Assembly (NCBI GenBank): GCA_003254885.1
Contig: QANT01000273.1
Coordinates: 1 to 43,931, forward strand
Source: Purshia tridentata
Taxonomy: Eukaryota; Streptophyta; Magnoliopsida; Rosales; Rosaceae
DNA: 43,931 nt
Reading direction: 5' to 3'
The notes beneath the pieces are model-generated. The model made no database searches, was not told where the DNA came from, and saw only the letters and a program-made list of their open reading frames with translations. How positions within the stretch are numbered: the stretch's first letter is position 1; every line of letters starts with the position of its first letter. Both the position numbers and the translations under genes were made by a program. Positions 43,053 to 43,931 of the stretch are shown piece after piece.

Positions 43053-43931
43053 TGTAACGACCCGTACCTTTTAAGTACATTATAATAGGGCCCAACGTTG
43101 ACTTTTGGTTTTAGTAAGATTTTAGCTTGGAACTTGGGTCCGTTAGGAAGGTCTTGAGCTCATGAGTTCATTGACATGCGGCATGGGTTATTTAGAGCCC
43201 CCGTTAGAAAGTTAGGAACGTGAGAAGAGACCCAAAGTTGACTTTTTGAATTACCCAAAGTTCAGAGTTGACTTTGACATGGTTGCGTAGATCTCGACTC
43301 CACGAATTCGTAGACACATAGCATGCATCATTTGGAGTTACGGTTTGAGAAATACAGGGGTTCAAAGTGAGGGGTAAACTTGTAATTATGATGAAATAGC
43401 CTTTAAAAATTCCAGAAATTTCTGCAAACTCCCCCTCCCTTTTATGTCTCTCTCTTCTCTCCCCTCCCCACGCGAAAGCAACCCCAGCCCAGCCCGTTCT
43501 TCTCTTCTCTTCCCACCAGCGCGCGATGCCAGCTCCTTTTTTCGGCCACCTGGACCACCGGCGACGCCCCCAGCCACCGGCCAGCAACCCAGCCTCCCCT
43601 CCCGTCGCCCCCAGCCTTATATTTTCCCTCTTTCGCGATCTCTCTCCCTCTGCGTGCGCGACCGGTGTGACAGACAGCGCAGCACACCTTCGGCCGGCCC
43701 AGTCTCCCCCTCGGCGACTTCCCAGCTGCCGACTAGCCACCCTTGTCCTTCCCCCATGCCAGCCGGCCTTCCTCCAGCAGGAAATCAGCTCGGAAAACTC
43801 CCCAAAGCCGCTAGTCCTCTCCTCAAATTTCGGCCAGATTCCAGCATCAATCTCCTTGATTTTTGGTGAGTTTTCTTCCTCCTTCCATGGGCTCTTCTTC
43901 CCCTCTAATTTGGTGGTTCAATTTTGAGTAA
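43053..43931 (+). mobile_element. family-B LTR, 5' part, truncated by the window edge
   Basis: Starts TGTAACGACCCGTACC and follows the 17062 and 21382 LTRs: W-box cores in the first 250 bp, a GC-rich island from 43380, and GGTGAGT near 43866. The preceding pentamer is AAATA; its partner lies beyond the window. It begins directly upstream of the ULP1-like gene's first visible exon, so it probably cuts that gene or its promoter. Whether it is a solo LTR or the start of a full element cannot be seen. The long ORFs on both strands are island artefacts. Confidence 0.85.

Larger units (their letters stand above)
24579..43931 (+). mobile_element. Mutator-like element MULE-2 with mudrA-like and ULP1-like genes (Kaonashi/CUMULE-type)
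   Basis: Two convergent element genes share this span. A mudrA-like transposase on the plus strand lies in three pieces: 24608-24841, 33690-35730 and 38764-38903. A ULP1/C48-type gene lies on the minus strand at about 43015-39780. MULEs carrying a transposase and a ULP-like protease gene are known from Arabidopsis (Kaonashi) and melon (CUMULE). The TIRs are not visible: the left end is cut off by the recombinant LTR ending at 24578 and the right end is beyond the LTR at 43053. Inserted are an LTR retrotransposon (24842-33689), a solo LTR (35731-38758) and a partial LTR (43053 on). Without these the visible remainder is only about 6.6 kb. That both genes belong to one element is inferred from orientation, spacing and precedent. 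Confidence 0.72.

Noticed and set aside
43204..43740. 178-codon minus-strand ORF
   Set aside because: Antisense of the family-B LTR island; not conserved in the other two LTR copies.

Overview
The window reads as transposable-element-dense heterochromatin of a flowering plant, probably a dicot. It is AT-rich, punctuated by GC-rich islands inside LTRs. I find no intact host gene, tRNA, rRNA or CRISPR array. Every long coding signal I recognise belongs to a plant mobile element (Mutator-like, CACTA/En-Spm or LTR retrotransposon), and each is broken by stops, frameshifts or later insertions.

Layout. (1) 1-7.2 kb: unassigned AT-rich DNA, a decayed minus-strand CACTA (Transposase_24-type) gene, a 960-bp solo LTR with perfect 5-bp target duplications, and an unrecognised coding-like stretch. 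(2) 7.2-17.06 kb: a probable second CACTA element on the plus strand. It holds a candidate gene-capturing terminal-inverted-repeat (TIR) element (7.5-9.2 kb) and a well-defined Mutator-like element (MULE-1, 11530-16915) with TIRs over 200 bp, a 9-bp target duplication and a FAR1-type transposase. A 2028-bp solo LTR sits inside MULE-1, so insertions are nested three deep. (3) 17.06-24.58 kb: an LTR retrotransposon deletion derivative (tRNA-iMet-like primer site, polypurine tract, almost no gag-pol). Its two LTRs end in different families and its flanks do not match, so it is a recombinant. (4) 24.58 kb to the right edge: a large second MULE (MULE-2). Its mudrA-like gene (plus strand) converges on a multi-exon ULP1/C48-type cysteine-protease-like gene (minus strand), as in the Kaonashi/CUMULE class. 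It is split by a gag-only LTR retrotransposon (24842-33689, itself carrying a solo LTR and a TIR-like element), by a 3028-bp solo LTR (35731-38758), and by an LTR running off the right edge from 43053.

Insertion order follows from nesting. The CACTA and MULE elements came first and the TGTAAC-type LTR families last, arriving repeatedly and mostly surviving as solo LTRs. Four of them have perfect 5-bp duplications: GGTTA, AAATG, GCTCT and TCTAG. These LTRs form a size series (about 1.0, 1.9, 2.0, 3.0 and 3.4 kb) that shares promoter-like W-box clusters, GC-rich leader islands, a double hairpin and a 27-bp minisatellite in different combinations. That modular, mosaic LTR evolution and the ULP-bearing MULE are the most interesting content. 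Boundaries and family names rest on reading by eye; no searches were run.
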